From contig BFEA01000126.1 in assembly GCA_003427395.1 (NCBI GenBank), positions 2,358,023 to 2,379,411 on the forward strand: DNA of 21,389 bases, given 5' to 3'. Origin of the DNA: Chara braunii (taxonomy: Eukaryota > Streptophyta > Charophyceae > Charales > Characeae). Shown piece by piece: positions 1 to 9,640 of the stretch (positions are counted from its first letter, which is position 1; each line of letters opens with the position of its first letter). The notes under the pieces were generated by a model. The model was not told the origin of the DNA and did no database searches. It saw only the letters and a program-made list of their open reading frames with translations. A program made the position numbers and the translations under genes.

Positions 1-1242
1 CCCCACCCCCTCCAGTGCCTCTTTTCTACCCGCCTCTCCTGAGCCCGTCTCGAACCCCCCCCTACTTTCGTCCTCTCCACAATCCCCCCCCCCCCCCCGA
101 TCCCGCCTGGTTTCCACCTCGACCTTGCCCCGCTTCCACCCTCGCAACCCGACCCCACGCTTTTCTCGATCCTATCCCGGCCCCACCCACCTCCTACATC
201 CTCGTTTCCCCAATCGCTACCCTGATCCCATTCTAGTATCCTCTTACCCCGACACAGTAATTACCATGATTCCGGCCCGTTCCCATCCCAACTCCAACCC
301 GACCTCACAATATCTACTCTATCCCGACCCCTACCCGGCCCCTCATCCCTCCCAGTCCGATATCAATCCCAAGCCCATCCCATCGCCGACCTACACCTAC
401 CTCTACACCCCTTCTCTACTCCTCTTCGACCTCACTCCGACCCCACCCCGATCCCCCCCAGTTTGATCCCTTCAGCGGCCCCATCCTCTCGTTATTTTTG
501 AGTTCGATCCTCCCTCTCGATCCCCCCCGATCCCCCCCGACCCCGAGTTGCCATCTCCTTGGCCCCACCGCGTCACCAACCCGATACTACACCGATTGCT
601 TCTTGAACTACCCCGGCCCCATCCGCTTCCCAAACCCTTCTCAGTCTCAACCCTGAACCCATTACGAATTACTCCCACCCCAACCCGGCCACGACGCCAC
701 CCCGTCTCCACCCCGCTACCCACCTGATCCTACCTCATTCCCCTCTGGGGCCTATCTCGACCCCATCCAACTCTCACTACCTTCAGCCTGCTCTCAACCC
801 GGATCCTTCCTCACTCCTGAGTTGCACCTAACTCATCCCCACGTCGACCCCACCTCGACCGCATCCCGATCTCTTCCTAATCTCATTCTGAATGCACCCA
901 TTCCTCCCCCGACCCTTGTCCGATCCTATCTCTAATTCGAGTAACATCAGTTCCCCCCTCATCTCCCACCACCCACATCTTCCACCACCTCGCCGCCCAA
1001 CCGATCACTTGTCGAACCACTTCTCATTCGTACTTCACGCTCCTGGTATCCGCCGATCCTTCCAGTTACTCGTCGATCCCCTTTCCCCGGCAATCTCAAT
1101 CATCCAGCCCTCTAGTTAGTTCACTTACCCGTTTAGTCGAGTCTTTCTTCCTTCACTACTAGCACCCCCCACCTAATCTTGGACCGAAACTCCCATCCAC
1201 AGCAAGAGTTTCAATCCATACCTCTTCTGACATTCCCGTCCC
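1..1242. repeat. C-rich, G-poor degenerate repeat region
   Basis: The plus strand is dominated by short variants of CCCGACC, CCCGATCC and CCCCA separated by CT-rich filler. G is scarce and nearly always occurs in a CCGA or TCGA context. There is a run of 15 C at 84-98. No fixed unit length can be followed for long, so this looks like an old, degraded simple satellite or a strand-skewed tract. Its open frames encode Pro/Ser/Thr/Leu-rich peptides with no domain and are by-products of composition. It may continue beyond the left edge. It could be C-rich 5' sequence of the downstream LINE, but nothing in the sequence proves that. Confidence 0.7.
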
Positions 1243-1352
1243 CCCTTGTCCTTTTCCCCCTTCCTCTCTTCCCCCCTCCCTCTCTCCTTCCTCCTCCCCC
1301 TCCTCCCTCCCCCACCCCCCTCTCCCCTCTCCCTCTCCCTCGCGCCCCCCAC
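1243..1352. repeat. Polypyrimidine (C/T) tract
   Basis: This is an almost unbroken run of C and T containing only isolated purines (a G near 1251, an A near 1313, G near 1342-1344). It lies just before the LINE leader. Mirror-like CT tracts of this kind can adopt triplex or i-motif structures. I cannot tell whether it is the host flank or the 5' end of the LINE. Confidence 0.8.
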
Positions 1353-1355
1353 ACA

Positions 1356-1420
1356 AGGGACTAACAGATGGTGTAGCAAGAATTTAAGGGGACAGGTTCG
1401 ATCTATTAAAAGGAGAAAAG
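1356..1420 (+). other. LINE 5' leader before ORF1
   Basis: This is the first sequence of ordinary composition after the pyrimidine tract and runs up to the ORF1 ATG. The start codon at 1421 has a purine-rich approach (AGGAGAAAAG), A at -3 and G at +4, a good eukaryotic initiation context. No TATA box or internal promoter was recognised. Confidence 0.45.
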
Positions 1421-2503
1421 ATGGCAAATCAAACGCATGCCACGATTCCAACCGATCAGGAATCGTCCGAGAAGATTGTCAACGTTATTGACAATGAAGC
1501 TCTCAAATTCCTAATCGAAAAGACGAAAGTCCAAGGAATCGAGTCCACTGAAAAACAGATAGTGGAAGGAAAAGAAGAAGAAGTGGTTATATGGAAATAC
1601 CCGGAAGAGACGATCGCCAAGTTGGATGAACTGCATGAAAATCACGGAGTGGTTTTTAACTTTGCACGCCACGGGGCAGATCTCCAGCGAGCGGAAAAAA
1701 GAAAATGGGTAATCGAAACGATTCGAAAGGAACCAAGATGCAAACAGATAGGTGACACTTTCTCGCTGCAGAACCTGGGCCGGAACAACATCATGGTGCT
1801 ATTCATCCACGAGGACCACGCGAGGATCGCAGCAGAAATGCAATCCAGAAACTGCCACGGCTCAGTTTGTACGATCACAAGGTGGAAAAAAATCTCAGCC
1901 CAAAGACAGACCCCAGGATTCGCAGTCTCCTACAAACAGACCTTAATGAAGGAGAACTTTTGGGTTCAATTCGACAACACTCAGCCAGGCTTCCACGGAT
2001 TACTGGTGGACAGGCTCAAAAGACAGTACACAGCGAACAAAGTCATGAAATGGATTCTACCGACGCCAGATTTTATGGCGCCTCACTGTGGCACTTTGAC
2101 AACAATCTTGGATGTGCAGACGGATGATCCCCCTGTTTTCCCGCAGGTTTGGAAATTCCAGATTGAAAACAGGGTGATTGAAGTAAGGATTTCTACAAGA
2201 GCCTCACCGATCTGCTTTCGATGCAGAGAAAGAGGCCACCTGGGCACTGACCCGAGTTGTCCCAAGTTTCCGAAGCAAGCTAAAGAAAGAAAGCCTGGTA
2301 TTTGGTATGTGGCTGATTCGTGTTATGATGGTTGGGTCTTTGACGACAACCTTGATGAACCTGACTGGGTCTGGCACTTTGCAGACCAGTCTCCTCCAAC
2401 CAAGAAAACGGACATTTTCCCCCCGGCAGATAGCAGATGGCAAAAGAAAGCAACGGGTGATCAGGGAGGAAAAAGCAAGGGAAGATTTGCTATGGGATCT
2501 TGA
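1421..2503 (+). pseudogene. LINE ORF1, N-terminal part with CCHC zinc knuckle
   Basis: This 360-codon frame is the first part of a LINE ORF1 (gag-like RNA-binding) protein. Seen: an acidic/lysine-rich N-terminus, then a folded-looking central part (residues about 60-260) ending just before a zinc knuckle at residues 265-280, spaced C-X2-C-X4-H-X6-C. That is two residues longer than the usual X4 between His and the last Cys. A Trp/Asp-rich stretch follows at about 290-325. Known: plant LINE ORF1 proteins often combine a central domain with one CCHC knuckle and bind element RNA. The frame ends at 2503, but the coding-like sequence switches to the +1 frame near the T4C6 run at 2415-2424, and residues after that point look out of frame. 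The start at 1421 has good initiation context. Confidence 0.82.
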
Positions 2504-2849
2504 CACAATAAGGGAGCAGATCGAACAGGAGTACAACAAGGAACCAGGTTCGTTCAGAGAATTACTGAAACAAGTCGTACAACAAACTTACAAGAGAAGG
2601 AACAAATCACAAGCCGACAACAAATGCCAGCTACAAGGCGATGGTGGGCAGTCTGAGAAAGAATCCGGTCCAAAGAGAAGGAGGGCAGAGGAATCGGCAG
2701 GAGGGAAGGAAACGAGAATGTCAGAAGCAAGGGTCGAAGGGGAAGGAATGGACATGGATCTGACGGGAGGTCAGGCAGACAAGGATTCTGAGGGGAAGGA
2801 CACAGCCCCAGACGCCGCCTCCACAGAAGAGGAGGATGGTTCCACGTAG
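2425..2849 (+). pseudogene. LINE ORF1 continuation in the +1 frame
   Basis: This charged Lys/Glu/Arg/Gln-rich segment is open from an ATG at 2307 in this frame, but it resembles ORF1 continuation only after about 2425, once the upstream frame loses its character. It has helical-looking Glu/Lys runs, a KRRR basic patch and an acidic C-terminus, and ends at a TAG (2847-2849) buried in a strong hairpin. It has no recognised domain. It most likely belongs to the ORF1 protein and was separated by a one-base change in the C-run; a programmed +1 shift cannot be excluded. The boundary at 2425 is an estimate. Confidence 0.6.
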
Positions 2850-2878
2850 TCCCTGACTTGGCTCAGAGACTATGTGGA
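2841..2878 (+). other. 16-pair hairpin containing the ORF1 TAG stop
   Basis: Left arm TCCAC-G-TAGTC-C-CTGA pairs with right arm TCAG-A-GACTA-T-GTGGA across a six-base loop (2857-2862). There are 14 Watson-Crick pairs, one G:U and one C:A mismatch. The in-frame TAG (2847-2849) is inside the left arm, and the same frame is open again from 2850 to 3608. Confidence 0.7.
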
Positions 2879-3611
2879 GTGGGCAAAAAGGGAAAGAGAA
2901 CATGCATTTGATATCCGTGTAGCCTGCTTGAAACACGTAGAGAGGTCCCAGGCGAACGGAAAAAGAGATGCATCAACGGGAAGCAATAGCTCCTCTAACC
3001 AGTACGGAATCCTCAAGAAAGTCAAATCAGAAGAATTCTCTGAATATACGGCTTTCAGCTATGCGGAGAAGAAAAGGGCAAGGGAACGAGGAACAGAGGA
3101 CAAGGACAAGACCATCCCCACAACCAAGGACAACTTCCAGGACTTACGACCCAAGGCAAGGAAACTGGACAAGAACCAGAAACGGAAGGAAACTAACAAT
3201 GACCAAACCGAGGCAGAAGAGAAATCGGAACGAGACCTCTTAAAGAAAGAAGCGGTCGTAGTTCTGTCCCAGACTGAAAAATTGAGGAAGTGGAACAAAG
3301 AATATGCACCTGAATTCACTACCATCTCGCAGATTGCTGGTGGAAGGGCCCCAATGGTATCAGAATCGGCCAAAGCGGCTCGCAGAACATTGAGGAACAT
3401 CCGACCTCTCATTGCAGCCAGGTACGTATCAAACGCTAAGGAGTGGCAGATCGCAACGGACATAGCCTTCAAAATCCCCCACTTTGTTGAGGGGGAAAAC
3501 GTGGTGAAGGTGCTCAAAGAACAGGTAGCACTGGAATCCCCACTGGGGGTCTTTGAGACAGTAGCCTTGGAATCAGATCTGATCGACTCCAGCGCACAGG
3601 AAGAAACATGA
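2850..3611 (+). pseudogene. LINE ORF1-like C-terminal region or extra ORF, same frame after TAG
   Basis: The frame carrying the ORF1 continuation is open again directly after the TAG at 2847, giving about 253 codons to a TGA at 3609-3611. The first half is very rich in Lys, Glu, Arg, Asp and Asn with nuclear-localisation-like basic clusters and coiled-coil-like content; the second half (from about 3340) looks more folded. I recognise no domain. Codon composition and the long open frame between ORF1 and ORF2 suggest true ancestral coding sequence, either one long ORF1 or a separate small ORF starting with GTG at 2874 or an in-frame ATG further down. No function is assigned. Confidence 0.5.
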
Positions 3612-4019
3612 AGCGTCAAAGATGATAAGGGTAAGATGACCAGAAACTCCCTGAGGGCCTTCTCACCCCTGATAGCCAAGATGTCAGAATCAACAAAGCT
3701 GAGAACAGGGATGATATGGAAACCGTGAAGAACAGTGGCCGAAGTCCCTTACAGCATCCTAGCTGGCATCGGTGTGCCGGCAGAACTGATGGCCACAACT
3801 GTGGCTCAAATTGTCAAATCAGGACAGCTGGAAGGGGACGAGGATCTAGATGCAAGAGCATTCGCCCTAAATTGTGACAGGTTCTACAGAAGTGACGCCT
3901 CTGACTGTTCCGAGTGGGAAGGGGATGATGAAGATGAGATCCTGGGTCGGGACACTGATCTAGATAAGGAAGAGAGGCAGGACATTCTGCAATCTCCCCA
4001 CCAAAGGACAGTGGATTAG
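3612..4019 (+). pseudogene. LINE ORF1-like tail, continuing in frame to final TAG
   Basis: After TGA 3609-3611 the same frame continues 38 codons to TGA 3726-3728 and then 96 codons to TAG 4017-4019. The last part has an Ala/Val/Ile-rich stretch that could be a small helical domain, one or two Cys, and a strongly acidic C-terminus (runs of Glu/Asp). No family is recognised. Shared frame and composition with 2850-3611 suggest one ancestral coding unit with acquired stops. Confidence 0.45.
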
Positions 4020-4020
4020 G

Positions 4021-4035
4021 GTCGTCTTAGACGAC
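4021..4035 (+). other. Perfect hairpin just after the ORF1 stop
   Basis: GTCGTC-TTA-GACGAC forms six perfect pairs with a three-base loop and starts one base after the TAG at 4017-4019. It lies in the 131-bp ORF1/ORF2 junction, where ORF2 has no obvious ATG. Confidence 0.6.
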
Positions 4036-4150
4036 AACTGGGGAAGGGGCAAGCACGGGCACCTCTCCACTTTCCCCTACCTAGACGATCTGGGACCAAG
4101 AGTCTCTCTAATCTGACCCAGCTGCTGCTATGGAGAGCTACAAGAGATGA

Positions 4151-6478
4151 GCGAATGAGGTAAGAAACCACACGGATTGGAAGAACCAAGGATTAGTCCT
4201 CAGAAGCTGGAATGTCAACGGACTAGGGAACATAATAGAAAGAGAAGAAAAGTGGAACGATATACTATCTGAGATATCGATGAGGGATAGGAAGCTAGCA
4301 GATATAGTGCTACTGCAGGAAACACACCTCACCTTCTCAACAGCACACAACAGAATTCGCTTATTTATGGCAAGAAAACTAGGCGGCCTGAAGGAAGAAA
4401 TTTGGTCGGTTGACCCTGAAACAAGCACTAAGGGAATGGCCATCCTGATTCCCAAATCCTCCCGCCTATATGCAGCAGGCTCGGTCATCTACAAGAAAGC
4501 CGATCAGACAGAAGGAAGGTGGTGTATGTTACATCTGAAATGGAAGGACGAGGAACTCTTACTCTTCAATATTTATGCCCCAAACTCGCCAACCAAAAAA
4601 ACATCCTTTCTAAGACAAATCCCAAACCTGATTCCTCCACTTACCCCATGTATTCTGGCAGGAGATTGGAATGCTACAATAGACCCATCAGTGGACCATA
4701 TTTCTCGATCCTCCACTATCCCAAACTTATCAGAAGCAACACCAATCCAGGAAATGATGTTGAACCACAACCTGGTAGATCCCCATAGAGTCCTACACCC
4801 CAACAAGAGAACCTCCACCTTAGTCAAGAAAAACCATGCTAACCATATGGCCTTTTCACGAATAGACTACTTCCTAGTGTCCGAAGTCTTGATGGGGGCA
4901 GTCAAGGAAGTTGAAGTATTACCGCTGGCTCCATATTCTAGGCTGGATCACAAACCAACTGAACTGGTCATATGCTTTGACCAAGTGGTTTCAAAGGGAG
5001 CCAGCTTCCACAAGCTCAACAACTCCCTCCTGCTGACCCAAACTTTCCAAAGTGAAGTTTGCGACTGCTGGCAAGGGTTGAGGTCGGTACGCCTAAGCAA
5101 TGTTCCTCGATGGGAATGGTTTCAGAAGAGCTACTCGATCCTTTCAGACAGCGTGGCCAAAGTGTTTAGGAAGCTAGCATCGATAAGAAAACAAAGAATG
5201 CAATCATTAGAATTTGCACTGAAAATAGCAGAATCTAACAATACAAACAACCCCGCCTCTCAACTATATATCGAGATCTTCGACAAGGCTCGAGAGGAAT
5301 TGGCCATGTGGAAATGGTGGCATCTGAAAGGCCTTCAAATAAGAGCAAGAATGTGCGAGTACAAACTAAGTGACTCAATGACTAAACACTTCTTTGCCCG
5401 AATCAAAGCCAATTCGAGAGCTGGCATGATAGAAGGCCTGAGGTCACACACAGCTCCCGAAACCGTGAAATCAGATAGTGAAGGGATGCTGGAGATAGCC
5501 AACAATTTCTACAAGGATCTATACCAGTCCAAGACTAGGGCACCAATACCCATCAACGTCGGAGAGGCAAGGCAGAAAATGCTACACTACATAGAGCGAA
5601 CAATATCACCCGACCAGGCTGAAGCTCTTGACAAACCTTTCACATCAGAAGAAATACTTTGGGCTCTACAAAGTATGAACAATAATAAGACCCCAGGAAT
5701 TGACGGGTTAACAAAAGAGTTATGGGAAAAATTTTGGCCCTTGCTAGGAAGTGACTTACTGAACTTCTATAATGACAGTTGGTCCAAGGGGGGGCTGGGT
5801 AATCTTCTCAACAGCAGCGTGATCACGCTACTTTACAAAAAGGGCGAAAAAGACGACATTAGAAATTACAGGCCCATGTCGTTGTTAACCCTCCCATACA
5901 AGATCCTAGCTAAGACCCTGTCTAACAGGATCATTGAAATGACCAACAAATGCTTCCACATTGACCAAACAGGATTCATCCCGGGTCGTTATATTCTAGA
6001 TAATGTTATGACATCGAACGAGTCAATAAGAAAAATCAGAGAAAGGAAAATAAATGCCGCCATTCTCTTCTTTGATTTTGAGAAAGCATACGATCAAGGC
6101 AACTGGGACTTTATGGAAACAAGCATGGAAAGAATGGGAGTCAGACCGAACTTCAGAAAGTGGGTTAGGATACTCTACAAGGATGCAGTTGGCTGTGTCC
6201 AAGTCAATGATCTTTTGTCAGATTGCTATCCGATATCCCGCTCGGTCCGCCAAGGGGACCCACTAGCTCCATCAATTTTCCTATTCGTAATGGAGGCAAT
6301 CGCATCCTTCCTGCGCAGGGATCCATCAATTCAAAGAATAACCAGCACTGATGTAGGCTCGGCCCATCGGATGGATTTCCCCGTAGCTATCATGTTCACC
6401 GATGATTTAACGGTTATGATCAGAGCATCAGATTCTTCCTTCAGAACACTAGCCAAAGCAATGGAAGCATTCAGGTAA
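4151..6478 (+). pseudogene. LINE ORF2, endonuclease and reverse transcriptase (first part)
   Basis: The frame opens after a TGA at 4148-4150. The conserved endonuclease start (SWNVNGL) is at 4205-4225, upstream of the first in-frame ATG at 4280, so the true start is unclear or lost. Residues numbered from that ATG: QETHL with the metal-binding Glu14, GDWN at 128-131, and Asp223-His224 near the end of the domain. These are the hallmarks of apurinic-type endonuclease, which nicks target DNA for target-primed reverse transcription. RT follows: template-proximal motif with PGIDG about 475, RNYRP 528-532, motif A Asp599 (FDFEKAYD), RQGDP 657-661, motif C FTDD 706-709. The catalytic Asp residues are present; FTDD replaces the commoner FADD. 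A TAA at 6476-6478, probably a mutated Gln codon, cuts the RT palm. Confidence 0.93.
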
Positions 6479-7873
6479 GCCTTAGAAATAAAGGTCAATT
6501 GGGGGAAAACAATTGGCTGGTGGCTCTCCGATGACGAACCCCTTTCTCTCCAAGGATGTGAGGTGGCTATGACATGGCAAACACCGGATACACCCACACG
6601 TTATCTAGGTATCCTGATGACGAAAGAAGGACTGGCGCCCCAAATGGGCCCATCTATGCTGGCCAAACAGATTAACAAAATCGAAAGGTGGGGCAACGCC
6701 TTCACTTCCCTTATCGGTCGAGCGCTGGTTCTCAATACGTCGGTCTTCTCAATGATGTGGTATATTGCTTCTATTTGGACAGTTCCCGACAGCTCGATTA
6801 AGGAGCTGAACAGACGAGCCAGGATTTACCTATGGACAGGAGACCCCAACAAAGACAAGGGCATATCTAAGTTAGCCTGGCACTACGTCACAAGGATGCC
6901 ACGAGATGGGGGCCTAGGAATCATTGACCCCGGAACAAAAACGAAAGCTCTGCAAATTAAATGGATCATCAAACTGCTGATGAATCCGGACAGCGCCGGG
7001 AATAAGCTGACACTGGACTGTATCAGATCGGTAGCTCCTGTTCCTTCCCCGAACGATATGTCAGGTCTGTTTTGGGTAATGAACAAAGAATGGGTGATAT
7101 CTACAGGACGGAGGAATCGGACGAGGAATAACAGACCCGAAGACCATCGGCCGCCCACCCCCTACTGGTCGGCACTGCTTCGATCGTGGAGAAAAATCAT
7201 CCCTAACAAGATAAACAAACCCAAATCTAAAGATGAAGTACTAAGACAACCGCTCTTCGGGAATGAATGGNTGCTTCGATCGTGGAGAAAAATCATCCCT
7301 AACAAGATAAACAAACCCAAATCTAAAGATGAAGTACTAAGACAACCGCTCTTCGGGAATGAATGGCTAACAAACGAGGCCAACAACCCACTTTTCCTTG
7401 AACAGAGGTGGCTATCTTGGATCAAGAACNGTATCTNGAAAGTAGACNACTTGTGGGTGGAGGANANAAAAGACTGGATAACAGAACAAGAAGNTNGTGC
7501 CCGACTGAAAGGATGCCANAGACGAGAGACCAATCTTCAATACATACTCAGTCGTATTCCTCAAGAATGGAAAGATATCCTGGTAAAAGATGAGTCCTGG
7601 AGACCGGGCGAATGGGGTCTTTTGATTCAAGACACATCCCCTACTAGAGCCTATCAATTCTCTCACATGCAACAAGGCTCACACACCAGAGTCATTTTCC
7701 TCTCCTTCACCAATACGGACATGCCAGCTATTTTCAACTACAATGTAGAAACATCTATACTGGATTCCTTCCTCCTTAGAAAAGTAAGGGTCCTAGGTTC
7801 ATGGCCAAAGGCAATTTTCAGACCGGACACTGCAATCCGATCCTTGGAGTTCGACCCAGTAAAGTGGGCCTGA
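6479..7873 (+). pseudogene. LINE ORF2, RT thumb and connecting region
   Basis: The ORF2 frame continues without shift after the TAA: residues right after it (KVNWGKT) match the expected Lys-x-Asn-x-x-Lys block that follows RT motif C in LINEs, so the TAA is a point mutation and not an end. A block with RYLGI about 6601 and an IERWGN/LIGRALVLN helix about 6683-6735 corresponds to the RT thumb region. Codons 7176-7366 include a perfect 95-bp duplication around an N, and several ambiguous bases follow to 7518. The frame ends at TGA 7871-7873 (from a Trp or Arg codon, by inference) and resumes immediately after. Confidence 0.85.
7176..7366 (+). repeat. Perfect 95-bp tandem duplication around an N
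   Basis: Bases 7176-7270 and 7272-7366 are identical and are separated by a single N (7271). 95+1 = 96 bases, so the reading frame is kept. Further Ns occur at 7430, 7437, 7448, 7465, 7467, 7493, 7495 and 7518. This pattern fits overlapping contig ends joined without merging, in a high-copy repeat. Confidence 0.9.
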
Positions 7874-8704
7874 AAGCTAAATTCTACCAGCAACTTCAAG
7901 TCAAAAGTCCCGCTCCAGGATTACTCAGTCAAACTTGGGTACAGACTGTCTCTGAAGACCAAAAATCCAGATCCAATCATCAAGAACAGATGGCGGAACC
8001 TCGTGGGTCAAGAAGCAGACAAAATCACACGAATCCATTCGGAAAAATTCAAACGTATTAGACCAATCAAGATCAGAAGTTTGCAATGGCTGATTGTATA
8101 CGCAGCCCTGCCAGTGAACCAATGGCTGCACATTAGACGGAAAACCACAGACCCAGACAGCTCAGAATTATGTACAGTCTGCTCTGAAGGCTCGGTAGAA
8201 GACGTAGTCCACTGCCTAGTGCTCTGTAAAGAGGTGACCGAATACTGGGTGAGAGCTTCTTCACTCTGGGATTCCCTCTTCACTTCTCCCTTCCCCAAAC
8301 AACCCATTCAACTGCTCCTCTTGACGAACATCCCTGATCAGGCTCGGAAGGCTGAGAGGATCTGGTTTGAACTCATCAGGAAAGTGACCCTATGGGTCAT
8401 ATGGAAGGAGGGATGCAGTCGAACAATTGAAGGACGGTCCAACCCACGGGAGAAAGTGTGGATAGAAACTAAAACAATGATTCAAGCCGAGATCCTTTGC
8501 AGATGGCGGAAGATCAAACGAGCCTGGACAAAAGACGAAGAACAACGGAACAAGGAGAGGCAGAGATTCTACAGGAATTGGCTGGTCGATGGCAAGGTTG
8601 GAGAACTGCGACAGGACCGGGTGTGCTGGAAAGAATGGCATAATTCAATTCCAGAAAGGGGTTCCCAACATCAGACGACGCTGGAAGGCTTAACCACATC
8701 TTAG
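7874..8704 (+). pseudogene. LINE ORF2, C-terminal Cys/His region
   Basis: After TGA 7871-7873 the ORF2 frame is open to TAG 8702-8704. It contains a basic stretch (about 8040-8085), then a LINE-type zinc-binding motif starting with Cys at 8171: C-X2-C-X9-H-X4-C. This resembles the zf-RVT region at the end of many plant LINE ORF2 proteins, where it is thought to help RNA/DNA binding. A Trp/Arg-rich tail follows. Read through both stops, ORF2 is about 1500 codons from 4151, which is on the long side because of the 95-bp duplication and a long tail. No RNase H motif is visible. Confidence 0.85.
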
Positions 8705-9247
8705 GCTGCAAGAGGATAAACATAACCCAGGGGGTACAGACGACGTGGAAAAAGGAGGACAAGTCTGATAACGCTGGAGCATGAACGCGGGTCGCAAAGG
8801 ATGATCCCATCCCAGAGATCTAGAAGCTGATGAACACCCTGCCAGGGTCCAATTTTAACGACCGGATGATAAGAATGCAGACTGAGGGTGTAGGTTTTAA
8901 TGATATACGGTTGACCTTCCAAAGGGGGGCAAAGTGGTGTATGGGGAAGGACTAGGTTGGGTAAGGACAACAGATGTGATCTTTCTAGGGTCAAATGCTT
9001 TATCTGACAGATCTGGTTTCCGGGTCTGAGAGGAAAGAGAGGGACACGGCAAGCTGACAGTCAATCCTCCCGTGGTGGAGCAATCAATGCTGCTCAGGGG
9101 TCCTTCGGCCTGACGGAAGGAAGCGTGTGTAATCGGTAATTGATGTGATGTATAATTTGACTTGCCGGTGGAATAGGAACCGAACTGACGCTCCCCAGAA
9201 TAGAAGGAGCTAGGACCATAAGGCCCTGTTTAAAAAAAAAAAAAAAA
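8705..9247 (+). other. LINE 3' UTR and poly(A) run
   Basis: This is non-coding sequence between the ORF2 stop and an A16 run at 9232-9247. A stem-loop at 9101-9121 (TCCTTC paired with GAAGGA) is a candidate recognition structure of the kind some LINE RTs bind in the 3' UTR; that role is inferred. The A-run is taken as the LINE tail. Confidence 0.65.
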
Positions 9248-9640
9248 GAATATCCTCCTTTTCGAAAATTTCGATTTCCTGTTGCATTTCACGTTACTTA
9301 AAAAATTCGGAATATCTTCTTTTTCGAAATTCGTTTTTTCTGAAAACGGTACGGGAAATCCCTCCTGCAGGTATTATTTTCCAAACTGCGAATACTCTCA
9401 TCTGAGTAAATCCGAATGCTTGTCATTTCTTTTCGGAATTTTTTTTTTTGCAGTTCTAGGATTCTGTTAGTCGGTTCTATAAATCATTTGCAGTCCGAAG
9501 TTCGAAAAAAAAATTCTCATTGATAGTTTCGAACTTCAAGGGAGGTTGGGAGATCTACTGAACTTGCAAAACTCAGGGTTTTTATTTTTCTCGAAATTTT
9601 TTTTTTTTTGCAAAGTTCAAACTTTTCTTTTTTGATTAGT
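9248..9640. repeat. AT-rich island with TTCGAAA repeats
   Basis: This T/A-rich stretch has long T and A runs and repeated TTCGAA(A) words. A direct repeat of about 25 bp (9248-9273 and 9310-9333; GAATATC then TTTTCGAAA) has period 62. An exact 11-bp inverted repeat (GAAGTTCGAAA at 9497-9507, TTTCGAACTTC at 9537-9547) encloses 29 bases. Its composition differs sharply from both flanking elements. No gene is seen. Confidence 0.7.

Larger units (their letters stand above)
1356..9247 (+). mobile_element. L1-type non-LTR retrotransposon (LINE), inactive copy
   Basis: Order on the plus strand: short leader, ORF1 with a CCHC zinc knuckle, junction of about 130 bp with a hairpin, ORF2 with an apurinic-type endonuclease followed by reverse transcriptase and a C-terminal Cys/His motif, 3' UTR, and an A16 run at 9232-9247. 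This order is that of L1-clade LINEs; no RNase H domain is seen. The copy is near full length but disabled: ORF1 has a frameshift and in-frame stops, and ORF2 has TAA at 6476-6478 and TGA at 7871-7873. The 5' boundary is uncertain because the preceding sequence is C/T-rich and no target-site duplication is visible. The 3' boundary is set at the A-run, although an A-run also precedes a related repeat copy at 9310. Confidence 0.88.

Noticed and set aside
15-466. Pro-rich open frames on the plus strand at the left edge
   Set aside because: They follow from C-rich composition, have no domain and overlap in two frames.
3059-3679. 206-codon open frame on the minus strand
   Set aside because: It is Ser/Leu/Phe-rich and antisense to the charged LINE ORF1 region; the sense frame explains it.
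6471-6490. CAG-GTAAGC as a splice donor that would remove the ORF2 TAA
   Set aside because: The frame and conserved RT residues continue directly after the TAA with no gap, so an intron is not needed; a point mutation is simpler.
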